DNA of 64,000 bases from Fulvimarina sp. (GTDB taxonomy: Bacteria > Pseudomonadota > Alphaproteobacteria > Rhizobiales > Rhizobiaceae), in the NCBI GenBank assembly GCA_002700095.1, contig PACL01000031.1, positions 1 through 64,000 of the forward strand, written 5' to 3'. Each line of letters starts with the position of its first letter. The first letter of the stretch is position 1. Below the pieces are notes generated by a model. It saw only the letters and a list, made by a program, of their open reading frames with translations, was not told the DNA's origin and made no database searches. Made by a program: the position numbers and the translations under genes. This document shows positions 1-8,338 of this stretch, piece after piece.

Positions 1-235
1 GATCCATGCAAGCCGCAGAAACAACCGCCGCCCACATTTCTCTTTCTTGTCTCAACTACCAACAATGTCAAAGATCACGGTCGCAATGAAGGACCGGCGG
101 ATGAAAATGCGTTTCCGCATCATCACCCTGTAGCAGTTCTGACCGAAGCCGGAAGAACCATTTTCGAGGCGTTTCGGCAACCGTTGGGACGAACCGTCTG
201 GCTCGCCGGCGGCGCCGCTGCCGTCGATGAGCGGC
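1..235 (-). other. Leader of an rRNA operon running off the left edge (putative)
   Basis: Read on the minus strand, the end of this stretch contains TTGACATTGTTGGTAG followed by an AAGAAAGAGAAATGTGGG block. This combination is typical of the leader just upstream of 16S rRNA in Hyphomicrobiales. A strong promoter precedes it. The 16S gene itself would lie left of position 1 and is not visible, so the assignment rests on remembered leader similarity. No convincing protein-coding gene is present. Confidence 0.55.
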
Positions 236-285
236 TTATAGGCCCTACTCGTTTCCGGAGTCAACGCGTTTTTTCCAAAAAACTT
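236..285 (-). promoter_or_regulatory. Strong sigma-70-type promoter, likely rrn P1
   Basis: On the minus strand TTGACT (259-264) is followed by exactly 17 bp and CTATAA (236-241). Upstream of the -35 lies an AT-rich block (about 266-285, runs of T and A) resembling an UP element. Near-consensus hexamers with an UP element are typical of rRNA promoters, and transcription would run left into the rRNA-like leader. Confidence 0.6.
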
Positions 286-732
286 CGGCTCCCTGAAAAT
301 CGCTCCAAAATGGCCGAAAATGCCGGTTTCAGGCGCCTTTGCCGTGTCACGCGGCGGTCATCATGACGAATCGCCGACGGTTTTGCGGGCATCGGAGATT
401 CGGATCGGCGGTTTTTTTCCGCTGGTCCGGGCGGTTTTTTTCGTCGCTACCCGGAAAGGGCGCTTCGGCGACGCGGGAGAGCGGCGCTTCGCGTCCAAAG
501 CAGCCATGAGGGGGAATCGAGGGCGCTCCCGACGATCGGCGCCCCGTTTGCCTCTACTTGGCGGAAGGCCGCGCCCGCGCTCGCGGGCCGGCGCGTTGCT
601 TGTCACCTCGCCGACCTTCGACGGCCCCCCCCGGCACATGGACCATCGGGCTCCCCGGGGCCGCCGGTAGTCGCCAAGAGCCGCGCGGTCCCCGGTGGCG
701 GGCGGGGTCGACGGACGCGACGCTTCCCGCGC
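286..732. other. Intergenic, no gene seen
   Basis: About 450 bases between the rrn-like promoter and the mntH stop codon. The only reading frames are short and low in complexity. Two T-runs (about 413-418 and 433-440) occur, but no stable terminator hairpin could be paired with either. Nothing further can be supported. Confidence 0.5.
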
Positions 733-2082
733 TCAGAAGCCGCCTTCGACGAAGTCCCAAACGAGCTTCGCGTTGAGAACGACGATCAGGACGGCGATGA
801 TGCTGGTGAGGGCGAGCAGCCAGAGCGGCGGCATGTGGGCGCCCATGCGCTTCTTCTGGGCGGAGAAGAGGACCAGGGGAATCACCGCGAAGGGCAGCTG
901 CAGCGACAGGACGACCTGGCTGAGGACGAGCAGCTCGGCCGCCCCCTTTTCCCCATAGGCGACGATCGCCGCGGCCGCCGGGATGATCGCCAGGCCGCGG
1001 GTGATCAGCCGCCTGGCGACGATCGGCAGCCGCAGCTTGAGGAAGCCCTGCATGACGATCTGCCCCGCCAGCGTCGCCGTCACCGTCGACGAGAGGCCCG
1101 AGGCCAGCAGCGCGACGGCGAAGAGAATCGGCGCCAGCGACGAGCCGAGCAGCGGCTGGAGCAGCGCATGGGCATCGGTCAGGTCCTCCACCTGTCCGCC
1201 CCCCGCCCCGTAGAAGGCGGCGGCCGCGAGGACGAGGATCGACGCGTTGACCAGGAAGGCGAAGCCCAGCGCCGCCGTCGAATCGATGGTGGCGTAGCGG
1301 ATCGCCTGCTCGCGCCCCTTGCGGTCGAGGGCGTAGGCGCGGGTGTGGAGGATGCCGGTGTGGAGATAGAGGTTGTGGGGCATGACCGTCGCCCCGAGGA
1401 TGCCGAGGGCGAGATAGAGCATCTGGTTGTCGGTGACGATCTGGCTGGTGGGGACCAGCCCGGCCAGCATCGCGCCGACCGACGGCTGGGCGAGCACCAG
1501 CTGGCCGACGAAGCAGACGGCGATGACCAGGATCATCGCGGCGACGAAGGCTTCGAGCCGGCGGAAGCCCTTGGACTGGAGATAGAGGATCAGGAACACG
1601 TCGAGGGCCGTGACGACGACGCCCCAGACCAGCGGCAGGCCGAACAGGAGCTGCAGGCCGATCGCGGTGCCGATCACCTCGGCGAGATCCGTCGCGACGA
1701 TGGCGAGTTCGGCCAGCGCCCAGAGCGGCAGCGACAGCCAGCGCGGCAGGAACTCGCGGCAGGCCTCGGCGAGATCGCGGCCGGTGGCGATGGCAAAGCG
1801 CGCGCAGAGCGCCTGGAGCAGCATCGCCATGATCGACGAGAGCAGCACGGCGGACAGCAGCGTGTAGCCGAAGCGCGATCCGCCGGCGATCGAGGTCGCC
1901 CAGTTGCCGGGGTCCATGTAGCCGACGGCGACGAGGAAGCCGGGGCCGAGAAAGGCGAGGAAGCGCCGCGAGGCCTTCGTCGCCTCGACCGGGATCGAGC
2001 GGTAGGATTCGTCCAGCGACGCGTCCTTCGCCCCGCCCGATGGCCCGGGCGCCGAATCGGTTCGCTCCTCATAGGCGGCCAT
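733..2082 (-). CDS. mntH: Nramp-family divalent metal (Mn2+) transporter MntH
   Basis: This is a proton-coupled importer of Mn2+ (and Fe2+) in the inner membrane. The 449-residue product has the two Nramp metal-site signatures: DPGN at 57-60 in the first membrane segment and MPHN at 234-237 in the sixth. About eleven hydrophobic segments follow a 40-residue soluble N-terminus, the usual family architecture. The start is the ATG at 2082. A perfect 15-bp palindrome lies 131 bp upstream (2213-2227), and a cysteine-free Fur-family regulator is encoded divergently on the other side, so manganese-dependent repression by that regulator is inferred. The family call is very secure; the preference for Mn over Fe is by analogy with rhizobial MntH. 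Confidence 0.95.
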   Translation of the reverse strand: MAAYEERTDSAPGPSGGAKDASLDESYRSIPVEATKASRRFLAFLGPGFLVAVGYMDPGNWATSIAGGSRFGYTLLSAVLLSSIMAMLLQALCARFAIATGRDLAEACREFLPRWLSLPLWALAELAIVATDLAEVIGTAIGLQLLFGLPLVWGVVVTALDVFLILYLQSKGFRRLEAFVAAMILVIAVCFVGQLVLAQPSVGAMLAGLVPTSQIVTDNQMLYLALGILGATVMPHNLYLHTGILHTRAYALDRKGREQAIRYATIDSTAALGFAFLVNASILVLAAAAFYGAGGGQVEDLTDAHALLQPLLGSSLAPILFAVALLASGLSSTVTATLAGQIVMQGFLKLRLPIVARRLITRGLAIIPAAAAIVAYGEKGAAELLVLSQVVLSLQLPFAVIPLVLFSAQKKRMGAHMPPLWLLALTSIIAVLIVVLNAKLVWDFVEGGF

Positions 2083-2212
2083 TTAAGCTCCTCTGCCTTG
2101 CCCGCTCCCGTCCGGCCGGTTCCCGGGACATCCCCGCCCTCCGCTGGTGCCAGCGCGGGGTCCGTGCCGGTGCGGTCGGGTCCGAAGCACCATGCGCCCG
2201 CACAGATGATCA

Positions 2213-2227
2213 TGCAAATCATTTGCA
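2213..2227. promoter_or_regulatory. Palindromic operator upstream of mntH, candidate Mur box
   Basis: TGCAAATCATTTGCA is a perfect 7-1-7 inverted repeat in the space between mntH (minus strand) and the Fur-family gene at 2580. AT-rich palindromes of this kind are bound by alphaproteobacterial Mur/Fur proteins. The rest of the 497-base gap (2083-2579) shows no gene. Confidence 0.6.
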
Positions 2228-2579
2228 AGACGATGCGTTGCGGCTGACGGAAGCCTCGCCGGATCGATGCCGGGCAACCGGCGGCAGGCGCTCGAGGGAG
2301 CAAAGGCGCGGCCAGCAGGCTGGTTCCACCCCAGCAGGTTGCGGCTCCCCGCAAGCCGGCCGCTGCGCGCCCTTCTCAGCGTCGCGCCGCCAGACGGGCC
2401 GCATGCCAGGGTGCCCTCCAGAACCTGAATCGCGCGGCGCGGCGGGCGCGCGGGCCGGCCTTGCGAGGCCCCGCCGCCGCCGTGCAACACGCCCCGGCAT
2501 GGGGAAATGGTTGCCACATCTGCCGGAACCGGGCAGGAGTCCTGCGACGAACGGATGAACGAGGCGGTGTCGGAGCAGC

Positions 2580-3014
2580 ATGGCGCAGGGAGGCGAGAGC
2601 AGCCGGACGGGCGATCTGGAGGCGGTGCTGCGCAGCGCCGGGCTGCGGATCACGCGGCAGCGCCGGACGATCCTGGCGATTCTCGCCGAGGGCGGCGATC
2701 ATCCGGATGCGCTCGCCCTGTTCCGGCGGGCGGCCCGGCAGGATCCCTCGATCTCGCTGTCGACGGTCTACCGGACGATGAAGGTGCTGGAAGAGCGCGG
2801 CGCCATCCAGCGCCACACCTTCGAGGGGGGACCGGCCCGCTTCGAACAGGCCGACGGCGCCCATCACGACCATCTCATCGACCTCGACACCGGCGCGGTG
2901 ATCGAATTCCGCTCCGAGCGCATCGAGAAGCTGCAGGAAGAGATCGCCTCCGAACTCGGCTACGAGATCGTCTCCCACCGCCTCGAACTCTACGGGCGCC
3001 GCCGCCGGGATTGA
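2580..3014 (+). CDS. Fur-family metal regulator, Mur-like
   Basis: This is a DNA-binding repressor of 144 residues. The N-terminal winged helix (about 10-80) includes the recognition segment [12 protein letters not shown] (61-72); the C-terminal dimerisation and metal domain has HHDH at 95-98. Classical Fur reads ICLDCG directly after that motif; here it is IDLDTG, and there is no cysteine in the whole protein, so the structural zinc site is absent. This is typical of the manganese-sensing Mur branch of alphaproteobacteria. The gene lies opposite mntH with a palindromic operator between them, supporting control of manganese uptake. Fur proper or another branch (for example Zur) cannot be excluded from sequence alone, but the cysteine loss argues against Zur. 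Confidence 0.85.
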   Translation: MAQGGESSRTGDLEAVLRSAGLRITRQRRTILAILAEGGDHPDALALFRRAARQDPSISLSTVYRTMKVLEERGAIQRHTFEGGPARFEQADGAHHDHLIDLDTGAVIEFRSERIEKLQEEIASELGYEIVSHRLELYGRRRRD

Positions 3015-3991
3015 AGCCGGGGGACTGAGGCTGCCGAAACTGAGGCCGCCGCAGCGCCAGGCCGCGAGCGGACATGCCAAGGCGGCCGGCGCCGCGGCGC
3101 GGCCCGGTTGTCTCGCCCATTGCCTGCCCCGCCCGCCATCAGCCGGGGCGCTATCTCTCGCCGTCGCCCCCTCCCCCATGGGGCGACGGGCGGACAGCGG
3201 AACGCCGGAGGCCAGCCCTCCGATAGTCTGAAGTCTTACGGCTCGCCTCCGGCGTTCCGCACGGTGTCTTTGCGGGTCCTTCTGGCTCGCTCGCCCCGCC
3301 CGGCGCCTCGGCTGATCGCCTTGGCCCCTGGCCCGAGTTCGCTCACCGGCCGCCGACGCTTCACGGGATGCCCCTTTTCAGGACCTCCCCTTCAAGCGGA
3401 CCGTTCCGCACCCGCCTCGTAATGGGCGAGGGGTCGGCGGAGCCTCAGACCCGTCCGAGTCGCGAAAACCCTCCGGAAGGGTTCGCGCCGCGGACACCGC
3501 CCGCCCTCCCGAACGATCCCGGCGATCGTCCGTGTCCCTCGGGACGGCGGTGCGGGGATTCTAGGCGCGGGGCTGGGGGTGGGGATATCTTTTAAGTGCT
3601 CGCTCTCTTCCCTCGTCCGCAGGCAGGCTCAGGATGAGGGAAGAGAGCGGCCGCGCCCATCCCGGCGCCGGGCGAAGATATTGACGGGTCGACGACGACG
3701 CGGCGGTCCCCGTAGCCCCTCATCCTGAGCCTGTCGAAGGACGAGGGGCGCTTGATGGTGGCGGGTGGATGTCGGCTTTGTTGCCCGTGCCGCTTAACTT
3801 TGCCATTGTCCGGAAGACATCTTCAAGTGGTAGAGGTAGGATGAATATCTGGTGGAATCAGCTTACCTGTCGGAGTTTCGGGTGCGGCTCGCTCTGGAAT
3901 TTGGTCAAAAGAAAACGTTGCCCCTCAATACGATTGATTCGGATCGCTGAACAGCTTAGTCAAACTAATTGGCCATATAGGAGATAGTTTA
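3015..3991. other. Long non-coding stretch at the left border of the island
   Basis: There is nearly 1 kb without a convincing gene. The first 700 bases are GC-rich like the flanks and end in palindromic repeat material (about 3600-3650 and 3714-3752). From about 3775 the composition becomes visibly AT-richer, marking the change into the acquired-looking segment. A 72-codon frame at 3769-3987 has no recognisable features and is probably chance. An AGGAG ribosome site at 3979-3983 serves the TTG start at 3992. Confidence 0.55.
3714..3752. repeat. 39-bp palindromic intergenic repeat, copy 1
   Basis: The element has CCCCTC / GAGGGG arms around a TGTCGAAGGA core. A base-for-base identical 39-bp copy lies at 42243-42281, followed there by a related inverted variant (about 42301-42338). 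A looser relative is at about 3605-3645. It lies outside genes and resembles REP-type dispersed elements. Confidence 0.75.
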
Positions 3992-5629
3992 TTGCCCATA
4001 ATTTTATTATTGTCTGGCCCGGTTGGTGTAGGCAAATCAGTTTTTTCCAAAGTCTTGGAGAATCGCTTCAAGACTCGTCGATTTTCTACACGTGAGTTAA
4101 TTCTAGACGCTGGCGCTAAAAACGAACGAGAAGATCTTCAGGCGAAAGGAGAGCGCCTCGACAGGGAGACAGACGGCAAGTGGGTAGCGGACTCGTTGGC
4201 GAGTATCCTCTCCAACGACGATGCTGACGTGTTCATCATCGACTCTGTTCGCATCCGGAAGCAAGTCGAGCACATACGCAACGACTTCGGTGACCGGTTC
4301 TGTGTGTGGCACGTCTTCATTGATGCAGAGGACGACGTGCTGCGCGCGCGTTATGAAAAGCGGGACAGTCCGATCGGCGAGTTTGGTGACTACAACGACC
4401 TCAAGCGGAGCCAGACAGAGCGCGATATTCGGTCGCTCAGAGAGATCGCCGATCGTGTTGTGGACGCCTCGCGTTGCGAGCCCGATTCCGTGGCAGCTCA
4501 GGCGGTAGCGGGTTTGGGCCTCTTTCCGCTGACCATAGAGCCGCTGGTCGACGTCGCCGTCGGTGGCCAGTTCGGCAGCGAAGGCAAGGGACACGTCTGC
4601 AGTTACCTTGCCTCAGGTTATGACATGCTGGTGCGCGTCGGTGGTCCGAATGCTGGTCATTGGGCGGCAATCCCCGAGAAAATTAAGTTTATCCAGCTGC
4701 CCTCGGGAACCGCAGCCAACCCAAATGCCGATATCGTCATTGGTGCCGGCGCAACCCTCTACCTGCCGCAGTTCCTCAAAGAAATTTACGATCGGCAACT
4801 GACTCCCGAGCGATTGACGATCGACTCTCAAGCAATGATCATCGACGACGCCGACCGGCTTTACGAGGCGATTCGCGGCGATGCCATCGGTTCAACGAAA
4901 CAGGGCGTCGGCGCCGCAACTGCCCGGAAGATTCTTGGGCGGTTTGACCCAAATCCGCTCGGTGTTCCGGTCCGGCTCGCGCGCGACGTAGAAGAACTTA
5001 AGGACTTCGTCCGGCCTGCCATTTCAATGTTTGAGATGGCCTTCGCGAAGGGAAAGAAGATTTTTCTGGAAGGCACGCAGGGTACGGACCTGAGCCTACA
5101 TCATGGAGTCTGCCCAAGCGAGAACGGGCTAATCGCCCAGGGTGCCTGGCCTAATGTAACCTCGCGCGATACGACCGCCGCAGGATGCTTGGCCGACGCG
5201 GGCATCGCGCCGGGTCGGCTCCGCAAGGTGATCATGGTCACACGGACATATCCGATCCGGGTCGGCGGCACCTCGGGCCCGATCGCGCGCCCAACGACGT
5301 ACAAAGCCATCTCGGATCGCTCCGGTGTACCGGAGGAGGAGATCGCGGGCACCGAGAAAGGCACGATATCGAAGAACCCGCGCCGGATCGCTGAGTTTGA
5401 CTGGGAGCAGGTGCGACGTGCCGCTTCACTTAATGGTGCAACCGACATTGCAATCTCGTTCTCGGACTACATCAGTATCGAGAATCGTAATGCACACCGG
5501 TACGACGAGCTAACGGAGGAGACGCGACGATTCATCGAGGGGGTCGAACGCGTGACCAACGCGCCGGCTTCGTTGATCTCTACCCGGTTCGAAGCGGATG
5601 GGATCATCGACCGGAGGAAGTGGAAATGA
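3992..5629 (+). CDS. P-loop nucleotide kinase fused to PurZ/PurA-like adenylosuccinate synthetase
   Basis: The 545-residue fusion begins at a TTG preceded by AGGAG eight bases upstream. Residues 1-165 form a small P-loop kinase-like domain (Walker A GPVGVGKS at 9-16; a hydrophobic strand ending FIID at 81-84). Residues 186-545 are an adenylosuccinate synthetase: GGQFGSEGKG (191-200), GGPNAGH (217-223), GSTKQGVG (300-307), EGTQG (360-364), TRTYPIRVGG (418-427) and an ISTRFE segment (529-534). PurA uses aspartate in GDEGKG as catalytic base; here it is Ser196, the change associated with phage PurZ, which joins aspartate to dGMP. The neighbour DUF7002 gene overlaps by 4 bp. Composition is AT-richer than the flanks. 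A function in purine-nucleotide modification is inferred; a housekeeping PurA role is unlikely. Confidence 0.8.
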   Translation: MPIILLLSGPVGVGKSVFSKVLENRFKTRRFSTRELILDAGAKNEREDLQAKGERLDRETDGKWVADSLASILSNDDADVFIIDSVRIRKQVEHIRNDFGDRFCVWHVFIDAEDDVLRARYEKRDSPIGEFGDYNDLKRSQTERDIRSLREIADRVVDASRCEPDSVAAQAVAGLGLFPLTIEPLVDVAVGGQFGSEGKGHVCSYLASGYDMLVRVGGPNAGHWAAIPEKIKFIQLPSGTAANPNADIVIGAGATLYLPQFLKEIYDRQLTPERLTIDSQAMIIDDADRLYEAIRGDAIGSTKQGVGAATARKILGRFDPNPLGVPVRLARDVEELKDFVRPAISMFEMAFAKGKKIFLEGTQGTDLSLHHGVCPSENGLIAQGAWPNVTSRDTTAAGCLADAGIAPGRLRKVIMVTRTYPIRVGGTSGPIARPTTYKAISDRSGVPEEEIAGTEKGTISKNPRRIAEFDWEQVRRAASLNGATDIAISFSDYISIENRNAHRYDELTEETRRFIEGVERVTNAPASLISTRFEADGIIDRRKWK

Positions 5630-6327
5630 CTACCGATGAGCTTATCGCAACCTATCCTCGCCTTTGGCACATGGCGATGGACGGAAGCTGGCCGTCAATC
5701 GAGAAGCACGGCTTGCTCAGCACAAGCGCGCTGCTCGATCTCTATGGTTACGCAGGCAAAGAGCGCGATGCGATCGAGGCGAAGCACCGTCCTAATTCGA
5801 TCCAGATCGAGGCGGAGGGGCTTCCCGGCGCGATTGTGCGAGACCAGAAGCCGATGTCGGACAGTGCGCTTGAGAAATGCCTGCTTGACGGGCTTAAACC
5901 CGAGGATTGGTATCGGACGCTCAACAAGAAATGCTTCTTCTGGTTGTCGCGAAGACGTCTAAGGAGACTCCTTGGCGCCAGAGCCTATCGAGCCAGTCCA
6001 CAGGTTGTCCTAACTGTGGACACGGCCAGTCTCGTGAAGGCCAACGAAGGAAACGTCCTGCTCAGCCCATACAACAGCGGATCGACAATCATGAAACCGG
6101 TGAAGCGCGGGAATGACACGTTCCAAACGATCGCCAACTACAACTTCGCGACCTGGACAGACGCCCGCGGCAGGGAAGGCGCCGTTGTGGAGTTGGTCAT
6201 CACTGGCGGCGTTCCGGACATCCGGGACCACGTTCTTGCCGTTCACCGCGTGCATGAGGAAAAGGCTTCGCTGCTCTGGCACAAGTCCGGTTCATCCAAG
6301 GACGAAGGGCCTTACGCAGATACCTGA
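5626..6327 (+). CDS. DUF7002-like protein, translationally coupled to the PurZ-like gene
   Basis: This is a 233-residue protein of unknown function. The ATG overlaps the upstream TGA (ATGA), with GGAGG eight bases before it, so coupled translation is likely. The N-terminus reads YPRLWHMAMDGSWPSIEKHG followed by LLSTSALLDLYG, which matches my memory of the DUF7002 family. A central KKCFFWLSRRR segment precedes a predicted beta strand (VVLTVDTASLV). The opening HMA..WPSI.KHGLLS pattern and the FWLS segment recall the DarT/ADP-ribosyltransferase fold, which is speculative. No signal peptide or membrane segment is visible. Its stop is 3 bp from the stop of the converging gene, making the four genes one compact block. 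Confidence 0.6.
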   Translation: MTTDELIATYPRLWHMAMDGSWPSIEKHGLLSTSALLDLYGYAGKERDAIEAKHRPNSIQIEAEGLPGAIVRDQKPMSDSALEKCLLDGLKPEDWYRTLNKKCFFWLSRRRLRRLLGARAYRASPQVVLTVDTASLVKANEGNVLLSPYNSGSTIMKPVKRGNDTFQTIANYNFATWTDARGREGAVVELVITGGVPDIRDHVLAVHRVHEEKASLLWHKSGSSKDEGPYADT

Positions 6328-6330
6328 CCT

Positions 6331-7776
6331 TTACGGGCTAACAACGATACGCGCGGGTGTGCCCGCCTTACGGACTACATCGGCGATATGACTCGTCAGG
6401 CCGACATTACCGACGAGCGCGAGCCCATCACCGGGACGCAGCGTTTGTAGAGCAACTCGCAGCTTTTCGAGGCCGTGGCGGACGTCGAAGTGAATCCACT
6501 CCTTTGCGTCCCCCGGAACCAGCATTTTTGACGTGCTGTGGGTCGCCCCGAGGTGCAACTGGACTATCCACACCCGGTCACCGTCATGAACCCATTCAAA
6601 TCGGACCGGACCAAGCGCGTTTTCGAGCCGACGATGGGCAGCTTTCACCGATTCCACGATGTTCGCGGGCAGAACCTCAGGTTCGTCCACGCCAAGCATG
6701 AACAAGTCGCCTTCGCCCTCGCGTCCCTCCACCGCCAGCGATCCACTGCCGGTAACAATGGCGGCGCCCGAATACCTCGCCGGGACAGCGGCCTGGCATA
6801 GCACCGACCGGATCGCGTCTCCGGTCCTGTCTTCGGCAGCGAGCAGGGCGAACGGATCAATCCACCCTTTCACTGTCGTATACAGGCCGGGCTCCGGCTC
6901 ACGGGGGCAGGTTCGCGTCCAAACCTCATGGCTTGCGGTCGCTAAGCCGAAATTAAACGGCGAGACACGCCGCCCGATGACAGTGGTCCGGGGTGTAGGA
7001 AGCCCGATGAGATAAGCCATCAGCAGGCCATAGGCCTTGTCGCCAACATGCCTGCTGAAGTTGTTTGGCCACGTCAGCGCCGGCTGATGCTGCTCAAGGG
7101 CGATCTGTTCGTGCTCCCAAAGCAGCGTGTGCGTCTGCCGCCACCCGCGTGGGCGCGGATGGACACTAAACTCCAGGCGCACGCCCAGCGTTTCTCCGAG
7201 CTCCGGCCTGAAGCCATAGACCGTCTCGAGCATCGACAGGCCGAGATGCAGTGGCAGTGACGCCACCCCGTCCTTTTCCACACAGCGCGGCGTATCGTCG
7301 GGCGAAAACTCGATGACGCCACCCTGCGCGACACCCGACACACCACCATCTTTCACATCGACGGTCTCATTTGCGATGACGAAAAGGCCGTCGCCGGACA
7401 GTCGTCCCAACGCACTCACTGCATCGTCGATGTTGGTGATGCCGTATACAAACTCGCGGCTTCTTGGATCGTCTGGGCTGAAGCTCCGAAGATTGATCGA
7501 CGCCTCCGGGCTGCGCATCAGCAGCGTCTCGAGTGCGAGCCGCTCCGACGTGAATGTCTCGTTGGGCATGTGCCCCGCGATCCGGCTGAACTCCCGTCGC
7601 GTCCCCACTCCATCTGGTGAGAAGCTGACGAACTGCGCGACGTTGCCCAACTCTGCCAGCTGGTCAAGTGAACGATCCTTGCGGATGTTGTGCGTGCAGT
7701 CTGTCTGATTTCCGGCCGCAGCCTCGTTCACTTCGCGGTCAGCCAGCAGTCTCAAGTGCGACGCGCTACGCGACAC
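6331..7776 (-). CDS. PEP-synthase/ATP-grasp-like protein of the island
   Basis: The 481-residue protein has only distant resemblance to the nucleotide-binding part of PEP synthase and pyruvate phosphate dikinase. Examples are the INLRSFSPDD region near residue 95, a GVSGVAQGGVIEFSP stretch, a C-terminal VRFEWVHDGDRVWIVQLH strand pair (as in the IEW..DG..YILQ strand of PEP synthase), and a tail ending in GLTSHIADVVRKAGTPARIV, which resembles the end of the phosphohistidine-bearing region (GG..SHAAIVARE.GIPAVV). The catalytic histidine of that motif is at SH in LTSHIA. The start is a GTG at 7776 inside the 3' end of the HD gene (11-bp overlap), so both form one operon. Function is not known; phosphotransfer on a nucleotide or small molecule is a guess. 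Confidence 0.5.
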   Translation of the reverse strand: MSRSASHLRLLADREVNEAAAGNQTDCTHNIRKDRSLDQLAELGNVAQFVSFSPDGVGTRREFSRIAGHMPNETFTSERLALETLLMRSPEASINLRSFSPDDPRSREFVYGITNIDDAVSALGRLSGDGLFVIANETVDVKDGGVSGVAQGGVIEFSPDDTPRCVEKDGVASLPLHLGLSMLETVYGFRPELGETLGVRLEFSVHPRPRGWRQTHTLLWEHEQIALEQHQPALTWPNNFSRHVGDKAYGLLMAYLIGLPTPRTTVIGRRVSPFNFGLATASHEVWTRTCPREPEPGLYTTVKGWIDPFALLAAEDRTGDAIRSVLCQAAVPARYSGAAIVTGSGSLAVEGREGEGDLFMLGVDEPEVLPANIVESVKAAHRRLENALGPVRFEWVHDGDRVWIVQLHLGATHSTSKMLVPGDAKEWIHFDVRHGLEKLRVALQTLRPGDGLALVGNVGLTSHIADVVRKAGTPARIVVSP

Positions 7777-8338
7777 GAGAGTGAGCCATCGCGGGTGCTT
7801 GCGAGGCGAGGCTGTAATACCGCGCCAAGAACGCTTCGTTGGCCTCAGTTGGCGTCAGACATCTGACCGTGATTGGCGCAGGCTCGACGCCGTCGGAAAA
7901 CGCCCAAAGCGAAGTCTCGCGTGGCATAATCTGCGCCTGTTCGGCGGCCAGCACGCGCAAGTCTGCAGCCTTGACTTCTTTGGGTATTGGTCGCTCCACG
8001 CCGAAACGGTCAAAGATCGCCTTCTCGACGCGCGCTTCGATCTGTTTGAAGTCCGGTAGAAGCTGCTTCAATGGGCGAGTAATGTCGCCAACGAATGCTT
8101 CTGCAGCATCATGCATCAGCGCAGCGTACTCATGATCGTTCGCTACCTCACTAACAAGCAGGCTGTGCTCTGCGACAGAAAAAAAAGCCGAGCACTGACC
8201 GGCATATCGACATGTATTTGACAACCCAGCCGCAATATCTTCAATTTTGAATTCACTGCTTTCCGGATCGAGAAAATCGAACCATGCTCCGCTTTGGAGC
8301 ATTATCCTGGGGCCAACCGCAACGTTAACTGCTATCAT
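7766..8338 (-). CDS. HD-domain nucleotide phosphohydrolase (YfbR/DatZ-like)
   Basis: The reading frame is open back to 8632, but the conserved domain begins near an ATG at 8338 that has GAGG eight bases upstream; starting there gives 190 residues, a normal size. The metal ligands of an HD hydrolase are visible: His58 (AEHS), His76-Asp77 (MHDA) and Asp126 (AADL). The segments CRYAGQCSAFFSVAEHS and AALMHDAAEAFVGDITRPLK are typical of phage and bacterial HD hydrolases acting on deoxynucleotides, the fold shared by YfbR and by DatZ, the dATP triphosphohydrolase of 2-aminoadenine phages. It leads the minus-strand operon with the ATP-grasp-like gene and converges on the PurZ-like pair. The substrate is not predictable from sequence. 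Confidence 0.75.
   Translation of the reverse strand: MIAVNVAVGPRIMLQSGAWFDFLDPESSEFKIEDIAAGLSNTCRYAGQCSAFFSVAEHSLLVSEVANDHEYAALMHDAAEAFVGDITRPLKQLLPDFKQIEARVEKAIFDRFGVERPIPKEVKAADLRVLAAEQAQIMPRETSLWAFSDGVEPAPITVRCLTPTEANEAFLARYYSLASQAPAMAHSRVA

Noticed and set aside
835..2247. Long plus-strand open frame over mntH
   Set aside because: It is the antisense shadow of mntH; its product is low-complexity Arg/Asp/Gln-rich sequence with no family motifs.
3769..3987. 72-codon frame in the AT-rich border
   Set aside because: No motif, no clear ribosome site, and the sequence looks random; kept as non-coding.
6880..7450. GTATAC sites near 6886 and 7442 as GntR operators
   Set aside because: Both lie inside a coding sequence and lack the ACGTATACGT context.
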